NCBI GenBank assembly: GCA_026706935.1 | Contig: JAPOXV010000026.1 | Location: 1,331,721-1,395,720 of the forward strand | DNA length: 64,000 bases | DNA from: Gammaproteobacteria bacterium | GTDB taxonomy: Bacteria; Pseudomonadota; Gammaproteobacteria; Pseudomonadales; Azotimanducaceae | Reading direction: 5' to 3' | Part shown: positions 41,434-50,554 of the stretch, in pieces | Layout: the number at the start of each line of letters is the position of its first letter | Numbering within the stretch: the first letter of the stretch is position 1 | Position numbers and translations under genes: made by a program | Notes under the pieces: model-generated | Database searches by the model: none | Told to the model about the DNA's origin: nothing | What the model saw: the letters and a program-made list of their open reading frames with translations, nothing else

Positions 41434-42538
41434 GAGCACGGATTCTAAGGAAGGTAAGACTCAGGCGGTCCCGAACACAGCACGTTCGCGCGAAGCTGTT
41501 CGAATTGAGAATATTGGATACCGTTTCGGGCAAAAACGAGTCCTCGATCGGGTGAGTATGGAAGTTGCACCTGGCGAAATCGTGTGTCTGCTAGGCGCGT
41601 CAGGTAGCGGTAAAAGCACATTACTCCGCATCATCGCTGGTCTGCTTCCGTTGCAGGAAGGCACCGTACGAATTGACGGCTTAAAACCCGCAGTTCCTGG
41701 TGATGAGCCACCGCCAGAGGCGAGGCACTGTGGGTACGTTTTTCAAGACCATGTGTTATTTCCTCACTTAACCGTCATCGAAAACGTCGCGTTTGGGCTT
41801 TACGATCGATCACCAGGCGAACGACAGTCGCGTGCGATGCAGGAGCTACGTGAGGTTGGTTTAGTAGCGCATGCGAATCGCTATCCCGATACGCTATCGG
41901 GTGGAGAACAACAGCGCGTTGCGCTGGCACGGGCGTTAGCGCCAGATCCGTCAGTCATGTTGTTGGATGAGCCATTTTCGAACGTTGACTCCGCACTTCG
42001 ACGGAATTTACGCGAAGACGCGCGTTTGACGCTACGAGCGAGTGGCGCGCCTTGTATCGTGGTTACGCACGATCCCGAAGAGGCGATGGAAATTGCCGAC
42101 CGCATCGTGGTACTGTACGCCGGTCGAATCGTGCAAGATGGAACCCCCGAAGAGGTATGGCGAAACCCTAAAAACAAATATGTAGCGTCATTGGTATGTG
42201 GCACCGATGCAATCTCTGGATACGTCGTCAACGGTGATATCGAAACAGCTTTCGGTACGATGGCGGGCGTGAACATCGATCTATCCGACGATCAACGTTG
42301 CACGGTCATCGCGCATCCAGAATCTCTGAGCATTCAAGCGTCTTCAGGGGATACGGTGCAAGTCGTAGATGTTCGTTTTCTAGGTGATCGACACCTAATG
42401 ATCGTCCAAGCACGTAATGAGCGACTGCGCGTCGTTTCCACTAGAAAGCCGATTTTTAGCGCGGGAGATACGGTCTCGATCACCGCAGACCCGCAAGGTG
42501 TCTATGTCTTTCCACTAGACGATAATGAGACTCATTAA
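41432..42538 (+). CDS. fbpC: Ferric iron ABC transporter ATPase (FbpC-like)
   Basis: ATP-binding subunit of 368 residues. Walker A GASGSGKST is at 55-63, the Q-loop is in GYVFQDHVLFPHLTV, the signature is LSGGEQQRVALARAL, Walker B VMLLDEPFSNVD and the switch histidine VVTHD. A C-terminal TOBE-type domain (from about 250) may bind regulators or metal. ATG 41432 is chosen, with GGGA-rich sequence upstream; an ATG-like start at 41390 would extend into the permease gene. The last codons contain the Fur-box palindrome of the next gene. Confidence 0.9.
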   Translation: MSTDSKEGKTQAVPNTARSREAVRIENIGYRFGQKRVLDRVSMEVAPGEIVCLLGASGSGKSTLLRIIAGLLPLQEGTVRIDGLKPAVPGDEPPPEARHCGYVFQDHVLFPHLTVIENVAFGLYDRSPGERQSRAMQELREVGLVAHANRYPDTLSGGEQQRVALARALAPDPSVMLLDEPFSNVDSALRRNLREDARLTLRASGAPCIVVTHDPEEAMEIADRIVVLYAGRIVQDGTPEEVWRNPKNKYVASLVCGTDAISGYVVNGDIETAFGTMAGVNIDLSDDQRCTVIAHPESLSIQASSGDTVQVVDVRFLGDRHLMIVQARNERLRVVSTRKPIFSAGDTVSITADPQGVYVFPLDDNETH

Positions 42539-42539
42539 A
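42521..42539. promoter_or_regulatory. Fur box upstream of the iron-binding protein gene
   Basis: GATAATGAGACTCATTAAA matches the 19-bp Fur consensus GATAATGATAATCATTATC at 15 positions and contains a perfect 7-1-7 palindrome, TAATGAG-A-CTCATTA (42523-42537). It covers the last codons and stop of the ATPase gene and lies 40 bp before the proposed start of the binding-protein gene. It is consistent with iron-dependent repression. Confidence 0.75.
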
Positions 42540-42578
42540 ATTAGGATTCTAAAGAATAAACAGTAGAGGCAGCTGGGT

Positions 42579-43616
42579 CTGATCTTTTTAAAAAACGCTC
42601 GAATTTACCGTTCTCGCACTTGGTTAGTTACCTTACTGCTTTGTTCCTTCGTGTCAGCGAGCATGTTCGCAAAGGAAGTGAACGTATATTCCGCAAGGCA
42701 TTATGACACGGACATTGCGTTGTACGACACGTTCACCAAACGTACCGGTATTACCGTCAACCTTATAGAAGGCGGTAGCGACGCATTGATCGAGAGAATC
42801 GTCAACGAGGGCGAGTTCACGCCTGCGGACATTCTCATAACGGTGGATGCAGGTCGTCTGTGGCGTGCACAGCAGCGCGGTGTATTCCAGCCTGTCGAGT
42901 CGGAAATCCTTGAATCCCGTGTACCGGCACATCTTCGCGAAACAAACGGTCACTGGTTTGGCCTATCCAAACGTGCCCGTGTCATCGTGTATCGGAAGGA
43001 CGCGGCGTTACCGATCCGAGTAACTCGTTACGAGGACTTGTCAAACGAAGCACTACGCGGGTTAATTTGCATGCGTTCGTCCTCGAATATCTACAACCTC
43101 TCCTTAATGGCTTCTCTACTCGATGCTCATGCTTCCGATGTTGCGAAAATGTGGGCAAGCGGTGTCGTTGAGAACTTCGCTCGTGACCCTCAGGGCAACG
43201 ACACAAGTAACGTAACTGCCGTTTCCAACGGTGTATGTGGATTAACGATTGCGAATACATACTACCTAGGACGATTTTTAGCGAGCGATAGCGAGAGCGA
43301 TCGTGAATTGGCAAATTCACTGGCGGTCGTATTTCCTAATCAGGACGATCGCGGAACCCATGTAAATATCAGCGGTGCAGGTATCACTAAGCACGCGCCT
43401 AACCGTGACCATGCAATTCAGTTCCTCGAGTACCTGACAGACGACTACGCACAGAGACTTTTCGCGGAAGGCAATAACGAGTATCCAGTCGTTGGGCACG
43501 CCTCCGGTACTGTAGCTGAACTTGGCGAATTCAAGGAGGATGAGATCCGAGCCCAGCTACTAGGCGAAAACCAAGCAGCAGCCGTTCGAGTCTACGATCT
43601 TGCCGGATGGCGGTAA
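42579..43616 (+). CDS. fbpA: Ferric iron-binding periplasmic protein (FbpA/FutA-like), probable CTG start
   Basis: Substrate-binding protein of the iron ABC system. The mature part (KEVNVYSARHYDTDIALYDT, IEGGSDALIERI, PADILITVDAGRLWRA, ANTYYLGRF with the iron-ligand tyrosine pair) matches the FutA/FbpA family. The first conventional start (GTG 42651) would leave only a short remnant before the mature protein, yet the same frame is open upstream and encodes a good signal peptide (SRTWLVTLLLCSFVSASMFA). The only credible start is CTG 42579, with GAGG about 9 nt upstream; ATT 42603 is a weaker option. Confidence 0.88.
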   Translation: MIFLKNARIYRSRTWLVTLLLCSFVSASMFAKEVNVYSARHYDTDIALYDTFTKRTGITVNLIEGGSDALIERIVNEGEFTPADILITVDAGRLWRAQQRGVFQPVESEILESRVPAHLRETNGHWFGLSKRARVIVYRKDAALPIRVTRYEDLSNEALRGLICMRSSSNIYNLSLMASLLDAHASDVAKMWASGVVENFARDPQGNDTSNVTAVSNGVCGLTIANTYYLGRFLASDSESDRELANSLAVVFPNQDDRGTHVNISGAGITKHAPNRDHAIQFLEYLTDDYAQRLFAEGNNEYPVVGHASGTVAELGEFKEDEIRAQLLGENQAAAVRVYDLAGWR

Positions 43617-43654
43617 TCGCGACGACGTCGACCCGTATAGAAGGACAAACGAGG

Positions 43655-44470
43655 ATGAACCTTATAGGGATGGCCACTCATGTGGCGTCGTCGTCAAATT
43701 CAATATTGCGATACATTTGTTTCGCGTGTTTGATTGCAGGTCAATGCATGTTTGCCGTGTTCAGCCAGGCTGAGGAGGGCTCTATCGATTCGAATGCCGT
43801 CCTCAACCAGGAAACAGACTTAACCGCGAAGCAAGTCGAGTTGACAACGGATGACGTCGCTTATCTCACGCAGCTCGGGTTACTTCGGGGTCACCTATTG
43901 GTTGGCTTTGAGCTGTATGAACGAGCGCTTCCGGACATGTCGGAAACGCACATGAAGCATCCGAACGCGGAACTCTATGCTGATCTCATCCCCGCTTTTG
44001 CCAGTCGTGGATGTGAAGGATTTGCGGAAGAGCTTTCGGAGTTAGCACGCGTCGTATCCGCACGCAAATCAATTGAGGTAGTAACGTCTCGCTACGAGCA
44101 GCTTTCCGTCGCGATCCATGGCTGTGAGACCGTAGCGGAGCAAGAGAACCGCATTGTTGTAGTGAAGGTGGCGTTGAACCTACTGGCGAATGCATTGCTG
44201 GAATATGAAATTGGTGTCGTTGACGGAGTTATTCACAACGTACATGAATTTCAGGATGCTTGGGGATTTACGCAGGTTGCGAGTCGTTACGTGCAGCTCC
44301 CAATATTTCAAGCAGACAACGAGGGCCAGCTTACTGCACGTCGCATTGGACGCTTGATCGCAAGTCTAGATCCCCTTTGGCCTACATTGAATCCAACCAG
44401 GATCGATAATCCGATCGTTCCGAGTTTATTACAACGAATGCGTGCGTATACAGACAGGACTGCGGAGTAA
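43655..44470 (+). CDS. Exported protein of unknown function linked to iron uptake
   Basis: A 271-residue protein starting at ATG 43655, with AAGGA about 9 nt upstream, and carrying a hydrophobic export segment (ILRYICFACLIAGQCMFAVF). The mature part is all-helical with the pattern LRGHLLVGFELYERALPDMS followed by THMKHPNAELYADLIPAFAS, reminiscent of helix-bundle periplasmic proteins seen near iron or copper uptake genes, such as imelysin-like ones, but I cannot assign a family. It begins 38 bp after the iron-binding protein gene and is probably under the same Fur control. Confidence 0.6.
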   Translation: MNLIGMATHVASSSNSILRYICFACLIAGQCMFAVFSQAEEGSIDSNAVLNQETDLTAKQVELTTDDVAYLTQLGLLRGHLLVGFELYERALPDMSETHMKHPNAELYADLIPAFASRGCEGFAEELSELARVVSARKSIEVVTSRYEQLSVAIHGCETVAEQENRIVVVKVALNLLANALLEYEIGVVDGVIHNVHEFQDAWGFTQVASRYVQLPIFQADNEGQLTARRIGRLIASLDPLWPTLNPTRIDNPIVPSLLQRMRAYTDRTAE

Positions 44471-44687
44471 ACGACACTTAAGAGTATTTCTCATCGCGGC
44501 ATCAGACGTTCAGCCGAACCCGGTCGTAGTTAGACAAAGCTCATTTGACGGTACTATCGCTTCATAGTCATCGAGCTTCCCAATCTCGTCGATCACATGA
44601 TCGGATATTCACAGGAGATTTCTGATTGAGCTAAGGCGTAACATATAAGGTCAAGACCAATGGGCATCGCTCGGAGTAGCGTTGACG

Positions 44688-45170
44688 ATGAATATAAAAA
44701 TTAATGGCGAAAGCAGAGACCTAGGTGATCTTGATCTACGTACTCCGCTCCTATGGGTTCTTCGCGACGAATTGAATCTGGTTGGTGCGAAATACGGATG
44801 CGGTATAAGTCAATGTGGCGCATGCACCATACTCGTCAATAGCGTTGCCGTAAAGTCGTGCTCTTATCCAGTCGGCTCCGTGGGCGATGCAGATGTGACA
44901 ACGATCGAAGGACTCGCTGATTCAGACGGCGAACTCACTGCCGTACAGAAGGCGTGGATCGATCTCGATGTTGCCCAATGCGGTTATTGTCAAAGCGGTC
45001 AAGTTATGGCAGCAGAAGCACTGTTACGGGCCATTCCAAATCCGAGTGACGATCAAATTGATCAAGCGATGGCTTCGAATATATGCCGATGCGGTACTTA
45101 CATAAGGATCCGCGATGCCGTTAAGTCGGCTGCGAATGAGTTGGCAACCGACGTTGGAGGAGGCGCGTAA
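44688..45170 (+). CDS. iorA: (2Fe-2S) small subunit of Mo hydroxylase (IorA-like)
   Basis: Electron-transfer subunit of a xanthine-dehydrogenase-family enzyme. The plant-type cluster cysteines are in KYGCGISQCGACTILV plus the later KSC, and the second cluster in DVAQCGYCQSGQ and NICRCGTYIRI. ATG 44688 gives the normal MNIKINGE start; TTG 44682 is possible. The stop overlaps the large-subunit ATG (TAATG). Absence of an FAD subunit gene is typical of the isoquinoline 1-oxidoreductase/aldehyde oxidase branch. The preceding 211 bp hold a CGATCA-CA-TGATCG repeat but no clear promoter. Confidence 0.9.
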   Translation: MNIKINGESRDLGDLDLRTPLLWVLRDELNLVGAKYGCGISQCGACTILVNSVAVKSCSYPVGSVGDADVTTIEGLADSDGELTAVQKAWIDLDVAQCGYCQSGQVMAAEALLRAIPNPSDDQIDQAMASNICRCGTYIRIRDAVKSAANELATDVGGGA

Positions 45171-47422
45171 TGACATCACTCAATTACGATGGCATTGCTG
45201 AAATTGTTGATACCATCACTTCATCTCGCGAAGAACTGAATAACGCTAGTACACCCCTTCGTATCGTAAAACTCGACCGACGTCAGTTCTTGAAGATGAC
45301 CGGTGCGGTAGGCGGTGGACTTATGCTCTCATTTAGTGCACCGAAGGCGATCGCGAATAAGGATACGGGTGCATTTCAACCTAACGGGTACGTCAAAATC
45401 GACAGTTCCGGGATTGTTTTGTATGCAAAGAACCCAGAGATCGGTCAAGGTGTTAAGACCTCACTCCCGATGATCGTTGCCGAAGAGCTTGATGCTGCCT
45501 GGGAAGACGTGACGGTCGAACAATCGCGGATCGACCAAGCCGCATACGGCATGCAGTTCGCGGGTGGTTCGACGGCGATTCCGATGAATTGGACGGCATT
45601 AAGACGCGCTGGCGCTACGGCAAGGTCAATGTTGGTAAAGGCTGCTGCGAATCGATGGAACGTCAGCGTTGACGCACTAACGACTGAGAGCAGCGAGGTG
45701 ATCCACGGGTCCAGTGGTCGACGGGCGACCTATCTCGAATTGGCAAACGAAGCGGCTGCGCTCGATGTTCCTAACGGAGATTCAGTTCCTTTGAAGGATC
45801 CGAGCGATTTTCACATCTTAGGTAGGCGGGTAACAGGGGTCGATAACGAAGCGTTGGTGCGGGGTGAGCCTCTATTTGGTATTGATCAGACCGTACCGGG
45901 TATGAAGTACGCGGTATGTCAAAAGTGCGCTGCTATTGGCGGTACGGTCAAGTCGGCTAATCTCGAAGATATAAAAAAGATGTCGGGAATCGTTGACGCG
46001 TTCGTCTTAGAAGGAAACGACAATGCTGGCGAACTTTTACCGGGTGTTGCCGTCGTCGCGGATAGTACGTGGGCAGCATTAGAAGCAAAACGTGCTCTCA
46101 ATATCGAGTGGGAAGAGACGGGTGCTTCTACCGATAGCTGGTCCGATGCGATTAATGAAGCTGAGAGACTTCGGCACGAGCCAGGTCCACGAGTTGTAGA
46201 TATCGGAAACGTGGATACTGCATTTGCGAATAGCGTGAAGCAAGCGAGTGGGTTTTATCGATATGCATTCGCGAGTCACGCTCAACTTGAACCACAGAAC
46301 TGTACAGCGTCATTTAGTGACGGCAAGCTTGAGCTATGGGCGCCAACCCAAACTCCTGGCGCGGCGATTATGAGTGCTGCGCGGATAGTCGGAATTCAGC
46401 CGACAAATGTGACGCTCCATCAAAAACGATGCGGCGGCGGATTCGGACGACGCTTATACAACGACTTCGTCTGTGAAGCAGCAGCTATCGCAAAGCATGT
46501 CGGTGTACCTGTCAAGCTGCAGTGGACGCGTGAAGATGACATGGCGTACGACTTGTATCGCGCGGGTGGATTCCATCAAATGCACGGCTCTGTCGATGAG
46601 AACGGCAAGATCACCGGTTGGCGGAACCGTTTCATCACGTTTACGAACGATGGGAATCGACCGGTTTCTGGTGGTGGGATCTCACCGGGGGTGTTTCCGG
46701 GTGGTCTCCTCGAGAATATCCGAGTTGAACAAACAGCGCTTGAGTGGAAGAATCGTTGCGCAGCATGGCGTGCGCCTGGTTCAAACGTGTTTGCGTTCGT
46801 TGTTGGTAGCTTCTTGCACGAATTGGCTCATATTGCAGGCAGGGATCACCTTGAGGTGCTTTTAGAAGTCCTCGGTGAACCACGACAGTTAGGTCCTCGA
46901 GGTATGCATACCGGTCGTGCCGCAGGAGTCGTCGAGTTGGCCGCGGAGAAGGCAGGTTGGGGTCGTGAGTTAGAAGAAGGTCGCGGCATGGGGGTCGCGT
47001 TCTACTATAGTCACGCTGGCCACATCGCTGAAGTTGCTGATGTGAGCGTGAGCGAAGACAAGAAAGTTAAAGTGCACAAAGTCACGGTCGCTGCGGATGT
47101 TGGACCTATTGTGAACCTGAGCGGCGCCGAAAACCAAGTTCAAGGATCCGTCGTCGACGGCATATCGACCATGTTCGATCTAGCCGTGAGTTTCGAAAAC
47201 GGTCGGGTACAGCAGACCAATTTCGATAAGTACTCGATGATGCGAATGCCCTCAGCCCCTGAAATCGACGTGCATTTCGTTAGGAGCGATTACCCACCGA
47301 CGGGGTTAGGTGAGCCTGCGTTTCCGCCGTTAGCGCCTGCGGTTTACAACGCAATTTTTGCGGCAACTGGTCAACGCGCACGAACGATGCCGATCAGTGA
47401 AGAAGGATTCACGTTGGCATAA
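45170..47422 (+). CDS. iorB: Molybdopterin-binding large subunit of Mo hydroxylase (IorB-like), Tat-exported
   Basis: Catalytic subunit of 750 residues. A twin-arginine signal (KLDRRQFLKMTGAVGGGLML) lies near residue 38, behind an unusually long N-terminal extension, so export through Tat is likely. Family motifs are IGQGVKTSLPMIVAEELD, FAGGSTAIPMNWTALRRAGA, KRCGGGFGRRLYNDFVCEA and the C-terminal glutamate site GLGEPAFPPLAPAVYNAI. Typical substrates are N-heterocycles or aldehydes; the actual one cannot be read. A TonB-dependent receptor gene follows 14 bp later, hinting at an imported substrate. Confidence 0.88.
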   Translation: MTSLNYDGIAEIVDTITSSREELNNASTPLRIVKLDRRQFLKMTGAVGGGLMLSFSAPKAIANKDTGAFQPNGYVKIDSSGIVLYAKNPEIGQGVKTSLPMIVAEELDAAWEDVTVEQSRIDQAAYGMQFAGGSTAIPMNWTALRRAGATARSMLVKAAANRWNVSVDALTTESSEVIHGSSGRRATYLELANEAAALDVPNGDSVPLKDPSDFHILGRRVTGVDNEALVRGEPLFGIDQTVPGMKYAVCQKCAAIGGTVKSANLEDIKKMSGIVDAFVLEGNDNAGELLPGVAVVADSTWAALEAKRALNIEWEETGASTDSWSDAINEAERLRHEPGPRVVDIGNVDTAFANSVKQASGFYRYAFASHAQLEPQNCTASFSDGKLELWAPTQTPGAAIMSAARIVGIQPTNVTLHQKRCGGGFGRRLYNDFVCEAAAIAKHVGVPVKLQWTREDDMAYDLYRAGGFHQMHGSVDENGKITGWRNRFITFTNDGNRPVSGGGISPGVFPGGLLENIRVEQTALEWKNRCAAWRAPGSNVFAFVVGSFLHELAHIAGRDHLEVLLEVLGEPRQLGPRGMHTGRAAGVVELAAEKAGWGRELEEGRGMGVAFYYSHAGHIAEVADVSVSEDKKVKVHKVTVAADVGPIVNLSGAENQVQGSVVDGISTMFDLAVSFENGRVQQTNFDKYSMMRMPSAPEIDVHFVRSDYPPTGLGEPAFPPLAPAVYNAIFAATGQRARTMPISEEGFTLA

Positions 47423-47436
47423 GCTCGGCTCGATAT

Positions 47437-49635
47437 TTGTCGCGAGTTAGACACCAAGCTCTTGGAGTTTGGTTCAGCGCGAAACATCGACGAAACCGGA
47501 CAACGATCACGCTGTGGAGTGCTGTATTACTCCACTGCGTGATTTCTCTAATACTCGGCATAACTCAAAGCGCAACAGCGTCCGAGAAGTTCGACTCAAT
47601 CGAGGAAATCATTGTCACGGCGATGCGACGTGAGGAGGGTGTCTACGACGTACCGGCTGCGCTTTCAGTGTTCGATGGAGATGCGATCGACGATCAAGGC
47701 ATTGTCGATCTTGTTGACATCGGCAAATTCGTTCCTAACCTCAATGTCACTACGTTCTCGGCGGGTCACACTTCCTCAGCAAATCCGTTTATACGAGGCA
47801 TTGGCTTACAAGATCACTTGATCACGACCGATCCGGGCGTGAGCGTTTACGTTGACGGTGTTTATCTTGGTCGTCAAGTAGGTCAGCATTGGAATCTCAA
47901 GAACATCGATCGAGTCGAAGTTCTAAGAGGTCCACAGGGGACGCTATATGGACGTAATTCGATCGGAGGTGCAATCAACATCATTACTTTCGATTCGGGT
48001 ACGAATGCAGGAAGGACGATCGAGACGCGGGTCGGTTCTCGAAATCGGTTTGATACCAATGCTTATGTCGATGGGAACATTAACGACAGACTCGCAGTAA
48101 CACTTTCTGGTGGAATACGAAGACGAGGTGGCGTGGGCGAATTCCTTAACCTGCCGGACTTAGGTATCGAAGTTGGAGAGATGCGCGAGATTTCGGGACG
48201 GTTCGCGTTTTCATGGGAAATTAATCCGAAGGTCTCCGCTAAAGTCGCGATTGACGCGAACGAAGGTAGAAATGGCTTAAATCCATACACGACTCACATC
48301 GACGAACTGCCTTTCGGTGCGTTGTATACCAACGGCTATCGGAATTCTGACGTGAGTAGAAATCCGTATGACAACCACACAGGTCAGGAAAAACAAACTC
48401 GCACCACGAATGCGGCGAGAGGGCTCGCTCTCACGCTAGAGTGGTTCCCCACCGAGCCAATCTCACTGAAGCTCCTCGTAAGTAAACGAACGTCCGACTA
48501 TTTGGCTGGACTGGATGATGATGCTTTGTTTGACGATTTCATGAGTTTTCCAGAGAAAGGGGACGCGAAGCAGACATATATCGAAGGACAGATTTTGGCA
48601 GACTTTAATGGATACGACATTGTTGCAGGAATGCTCGCATTCGAGGAATCGGGTGGAAATACGCAGGATCCGACCGTATTTCTAGGGTTTAGGGGAAGTT
48701 TCGAGTTAAGTCAACGTGTCGACAGTCGTGCAGTCTTTATGAATGTCGGAAAGGCGATCACCGAACGGTGGCGTGTAAGCGTTGGATTGCGCAACACCGA
48801 AGACCACAAGCGGGCGTCAACCAACGTTGGAACTGGCCTTGTGTCGGGCGAGGAAACGTGGTCGGAGATAAATTGGGACTTGACGACCCGATACAGCTTT
48901 CGCGATCGACTTTCAGGATATGTGACGGCACAGAGTGGTTACCAGTCAGGGCAATTTCCGGCTCGTCCATACTGTCTTTTCGCTGACCCAAACTGCTTTG
49001 TCGCGGGTGACAACATAAGAGCGTTGAACTACGAAGTGGGATTCAAAGGTCAGACTCATCGCAATCTTGAGATAAGCGCTGCTTTGTTTAGAACGCAGTA
49101 TTTTGATTTACCTTACCAAGTTAGCACGACAGCCGGTGATGGTTTCAATACCGTAAATCTAATTGTCGATCAGGTTACGTCCGGGATCGAATGGGAGAGT
49201 ACATTGCACATTTCCCCTTCGATTTCTATACGTTTCGCGCTTGGACATCTCAATGTTGATGTCGAGCAGGTCGGCGTAGTAGAACCCGTTGCGCCTCTAA
49301 CTCCTAAACTCACAATCGCCGTCAGTCCTGTGTTCGAACGTGAGTTGACTAAAGGAGGAAGGTTGACAGCTCGTTTGGATTATTCTTGGCGCGATGAGAT
49401 GTGGGGTGAGCCAAGCTCAGATTTAGCGCGGTTAACGCGCATAGGCGGTCGCGGATTAGTCAATATGCACGTAGGCTATGAACCACTTACGGAAAATTGG
49501 CGAGTATCTATCTACGGTCGGAATGTCACTGATGAACGGTATGACAATGCGCGCCTTAATACAGGTGATTATTTGCTGCGCATACTTAGCAATGACGTGA
49601 GTGAATTTGGGCTGCAGCTCGACTGGTCGTTCTAA
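47437..49635 (+). CDS. TonB-dependent outer-membrane receptor
   Basis: Active outer-membrane transporter of 732 residues. The N-terminus has a hydrophobic signal (SAVLLHCVISLILGITQSAT), a TonB box EEIIVTA, the plug domain (VLRGPQGTLYGRNSIGGAIN) and a 22-strand barrel ending in Phe. TTG 47437 is the first usable start and gives a long n-region. The DPGVSVYVDGVYLGR plug stretch puts it in the large catch-all receptor class common in marine gammaproteobacteria. Close spacing to iorAB suggests import of that enzyme's substrate. No Fur box precedes it. Confidence 0.9.
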   Translation: MSRVRHQALGVWFSAKHRRNRTTITLWSAVLLHCVISLILGITQSATASEKFDSIEEIIVTAMRREEGVYDVPAALSVFDGDAIDDQGIVDLVDIGKFVPNLNVTTFSAGHTSSANPFIRGIGLQDHLITTDPGVSVYVDGVYLGRQVGQHWNLKNIDRVEVLRGPQGTLYGRNSIGGAINIITFDSGTNAGRTIETRVGSRNRFDTNAYVDGNINDRLAVTLSGGIRRRGGVGEFLNLPDLGIEVGEMREISGRFAFSWEINPKVSAKVAIDANEGRNGLNPYTTHIDELPFGALYTNGYRNSDVSRNPYDNHTGQEKQTRTTNAARGLALTLEWFPTEPISLKLLVSKRTSDYLAGLDDDALFDDFMSFPEKGDAKQTYIEGQILADFNGYDIVAGMLAFEESGGNTQDPTVFLGFRGSFELSQRVDSRAVFMNVGKAITERWRVSVGLRNTEDHKRASTNVGTGLVSGEETWSEINWDLTTRYSFRDRLSGYVTAQSGYQSGQFPARPYCLFADPNCFVAGDNIRALNYEVGFKGQTHRNLEISAALFRTQYFDLPYQVSTTAGDGFNTVNLIVDQVTSGIEWESTLHISPSISIRFALGHLNVDVEQVGVVEPVAPLTPKLTIAVSPVFERELTKGGRLTARLDYSWRDEMWGEPSSDLARLTRIGGRGLVNMHVGYEPLTENWRVSIYGRNVTDERYDNARLNTGDYLLRILSNDVSEFGLQLDWSF

Positions 49636-49738
49636 ACGTATCGGTTCTGGCGTGGAAGTCGCTTTCTTCGAGAGATTGTCTTCGCTAATGGTCCGCTTTC
49701 GTTCTACACCTTTTAGATCGCCAACGTAGATTGCATTG

Positions 49739-50476
49739 ATGAGACGTACGGCTAGTCTGTTTCTCGTGTTCTTGGTCATTGTGATCGTCGGGGCGGTTAG
49801 TTTCGTTACGTTCTATCTAGGTACAGGATTCTCCAAACTGACATTCGATCCTGAACGTCGTCGACAACCGCTTGTTTTGTTATCTTTCGAGCGCTTTGGT
49901 TCCGAGCATCAATCTGAACGGTATCAACAATTTCAGCGGAGTCGAGCCACAGCATTCGGAAATTACGAGTACGGTGTGGTATTCGAAGGTAGCTCATGGC
50001 TTAGTAGTGACGGAAACCGACGCGAAAGGTGGGATCGCATCGCGATTGAGTCTTTTCCGTTTACAGCCAGCTTCGTCAATGCTGTCACCGATCCCGCATA
50101 TACGGCAATCGAAGACTGGTTTGATGAAGAGAACTTTGAGGAGCATGGTCAATTCGTTGGTCATGTGAAGTTAACTCAGTCATTCAAGAAACCCGTCGTC
50201 ATACTCCTGTCAGACACAACAGCTGACAGCCAACGTAGATTGATCGAGGTCGTAAACGAGACGCTCTCACCCTTTAGCGGTCATATCGCCTTCGCGACGC
50301 CCGTCGTAAAGATCGGTGGGAATTCTGAGTTAGCGATTAACTATTTCGCGTTTATCGAATTCAATGATGCAGGTGAAATGATGGATTGGCTAGTTAATAC
50401 AATCCGCAAGTCGCGGTTTGCGCAGTTGCGCAGACATATGGACAACCTTTCGCTTGTCGTAGCCACGCCAAGCTGA
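49739..50476 (+). CDS. Membrane-anchored protein of unknown function, two ferredoxin-like halves
   Basis: A 245-residue protein with one N-terminal membrane segment (LFLVFLVIVIVGAVSFVTFY) and a soluble domain. Two halves look alike at the pattern level: a beta strand with FERF or LSDTT, a helix rich in Q/R, and a later strand followed by a helix with DPAYTAIEDW or GEMMDWLVNTI. This is reminiscent of dimeric alpha-beta barrel (DUF1330-like) proteins, but the match is by eye. ATG 49739 is chosen over the adjacent TTG. It lies alone between the receptor and the acyl-CoA dehydrogenase. Confidence 0.6.
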   Translation: MRRTASLFLVFLVIVIVGAVSFVTFYLGTGFSKLTFDPERRRQPLVLLSFERFGSEHQSERYQQFQRSRATAFGNYEYGVVFEGSSWLSSDGNRRERWDRIAIESFPFTASFVNAVTDPAYTAIEDWFDEENFEEHGQFVGHVKLTQSFKKPVVILLSDTTADSQRRLIEVVNETLSPFSGHIAFATPVVKIGGNSELAINYFAFIEFNDAGEMMDWLVNTIRKSRFAQLRRHMDNLSLVVATPS

Positions 50477-50554
50477 GACCACTTAATAAATGGTGCATCG
50501 TCACGCATATGTGCACTTTAGACCCTAGCCAAAGTACCTGCAAGGAATCAAGCA

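Noticed and set aside
44590..44603. CGATCA-CA-TGATCG inverted repeat upstream of iorA
   Set aside because: A 6-bp repeat of this kind is expected by chance in a region this long, and nothing ties it to the promoter.
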